Origin: Clostridiales bacterium
GTDB taxonomy: Bacteria > Bacillota > Clostridia > Peptostreptococcales > Acidaminobacteraceae
DNA length: 43,645 nucleotides
Assembly (NCBI GenBank): GCA_016342415.1
Contig: JAEIOD010000037.1
Span: forward strand, 1-43,645
Reading direction: 5' to 3'
The first letter of the stretch is position 1; each line of letters begins with the position of its first letter. The notes under the pieces are model-generated. The model did not search any database. It was given only the letters and a program-made list of their open reading frames with translations, and was not told the origin of the DNA. This document shows, in pieces, positions 43,471 to 43,645 of this stretch. Both the position numbers and the translations under genes were made by a program.

Positions 43471-43645
43471 ATGAAGCAAGAACGAACTCAAAGCAACCAT
43501 AAGAACCTAACATACCAGGACCGATTAAATATAGAAGAAAGACTAAAAGCTGGTTTTTCATTTAAGGCTATCCGATGAACTAGGACGTCATGCAAGAACT
43601 ATTTCTAGAGAAGTTCAACGAGGTAATTTTACTAGAGAGAAGAAT
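43471..43645 (+). pseudogene. IS30-family transposase, N-terminal part, frameshifted and cut by the window edge
   Basis: From ATG 43471 the frame reads MKQERTQSNHKNLTYQDRLN and continues IEERLKAGFSFKAI, the N-terminal helix-turn-helix of IS30-family transposases. At 43573 the frame breaks and stops at 43576-43578. The next frame resumes at once with DELGRHARTISREVQRGN and stays open to the window end, so the usual I-A-x-x-L-G-R helix has lost two bases (or gained one). AAGGG precedes the ATG. It is a decayed copy or a sequencing error; no programmed slippery site is visible. Confidence 0.8.

Noticed and set aside
43370..43561. 63-codon minus-strand frame at the right edge
   Set aside because: It is antisense to the IS30-family transposase start and its upstream region.
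1..43645. CRISPR array, tRNA or rRNA genes
   Set aside because: No regularly spaced direct repeats with unique spacers, and no tRNA or rRNA signature, were seen on either strand.

Overview
The window looks like chromosomal DNA of an anaerobic, low-GC Firmicute of the class Clostridia. The A+T-rich sequence, strong AGGAGG-type ribosome binding sites, a bacterial V/A-type ATPase, a tungsten-type aldehyde:ferredoxin oxidoreductase, a flavodiiron protein, a lysine-fermentation type cleavage enzyme, SLH and copper-amine-oxidase-like surface proteins and a GlnK/GlnL-like two-component pair all fit an amino-acid-fermenting clostridial relative. The species cannot be named from the sequence alone. 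Most genes lie on the minus strand; there are no tRNA or rRNA genes and no CRISPR array.

Layout. 1-1.3 kb: a plus-strand transglutaminase-fold protein that has lost its catalytic Cys. 1.4-3.6 kb: kce (BKACE family) and a flavodiiron protein, each with its own recognisable promoter. 3.7-12.3 kb: a complete nine-gene V/A-ATPase operon transcribed leftward in the order G/H-C-I-K-F-E-A-B-D. 12.4-16.3 kb: an NhaC-family antiporter behind a GlnK/GlnL-like sensor kinase and response regulator; the antiporter's ribosome binding site lies inside a perfect 14-bp hairpin. 16.3-21.1 kb: aldehyde:ferredoxin oxidoreductase, a MoaD/ThiS-like protein and a ThiF/MoeB-like enzyme, preceded by a sigma-54 type promoter, three copies of a 17-bp near-palindrome, and an AcoR-like sigma-54 activator. 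This is a self-contained regulatory circuit readable from the DNA. 21.1-25.3 kb: two tandem paralogous membrane proteins, a DUF4177 protein, an HSL-family esterase, and a divergent CPBP membrane protease.

25.3-34.4 kb: cell-envelope genes (coiled-coil protein, secreted transglutaminase with MORN-like repeats, GT2 glycosyltransferase, GtrA flippase-like protein, SLH protein), then pyrG with an attenuator-like leader, then a GT-C membrane glycosyltransferase. GT2, GtrA and GT-C together resemble a three-component extracytoplasmic glycosylation system. 34.6-43.0 kb: an OmpR-type two-component system, a secreted chagasin-like protease inhibitor fused to a copper-amine-oxidase-like domain, a membrane GGDEF-EAL protein, a DUF2834 protein, a TMEM165/GDT1-type transporter with an unusual four-Cys tail, and a second SLH protein. 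The right edge holds the start of a frameshifted IS30-family transposase.

How the genes fit together. The V/A-ATPase and NhaC antiporter would couple ATP to H+ or Na+ gradients. The oxidoreductase, Kce and flavodiiron protein fit an oxygen-sensitive fermentative metabolism. The surface-protein cluster suggests assembly and glycosylation of an S-layer-like envelope. These links are inferred from gene content and order.
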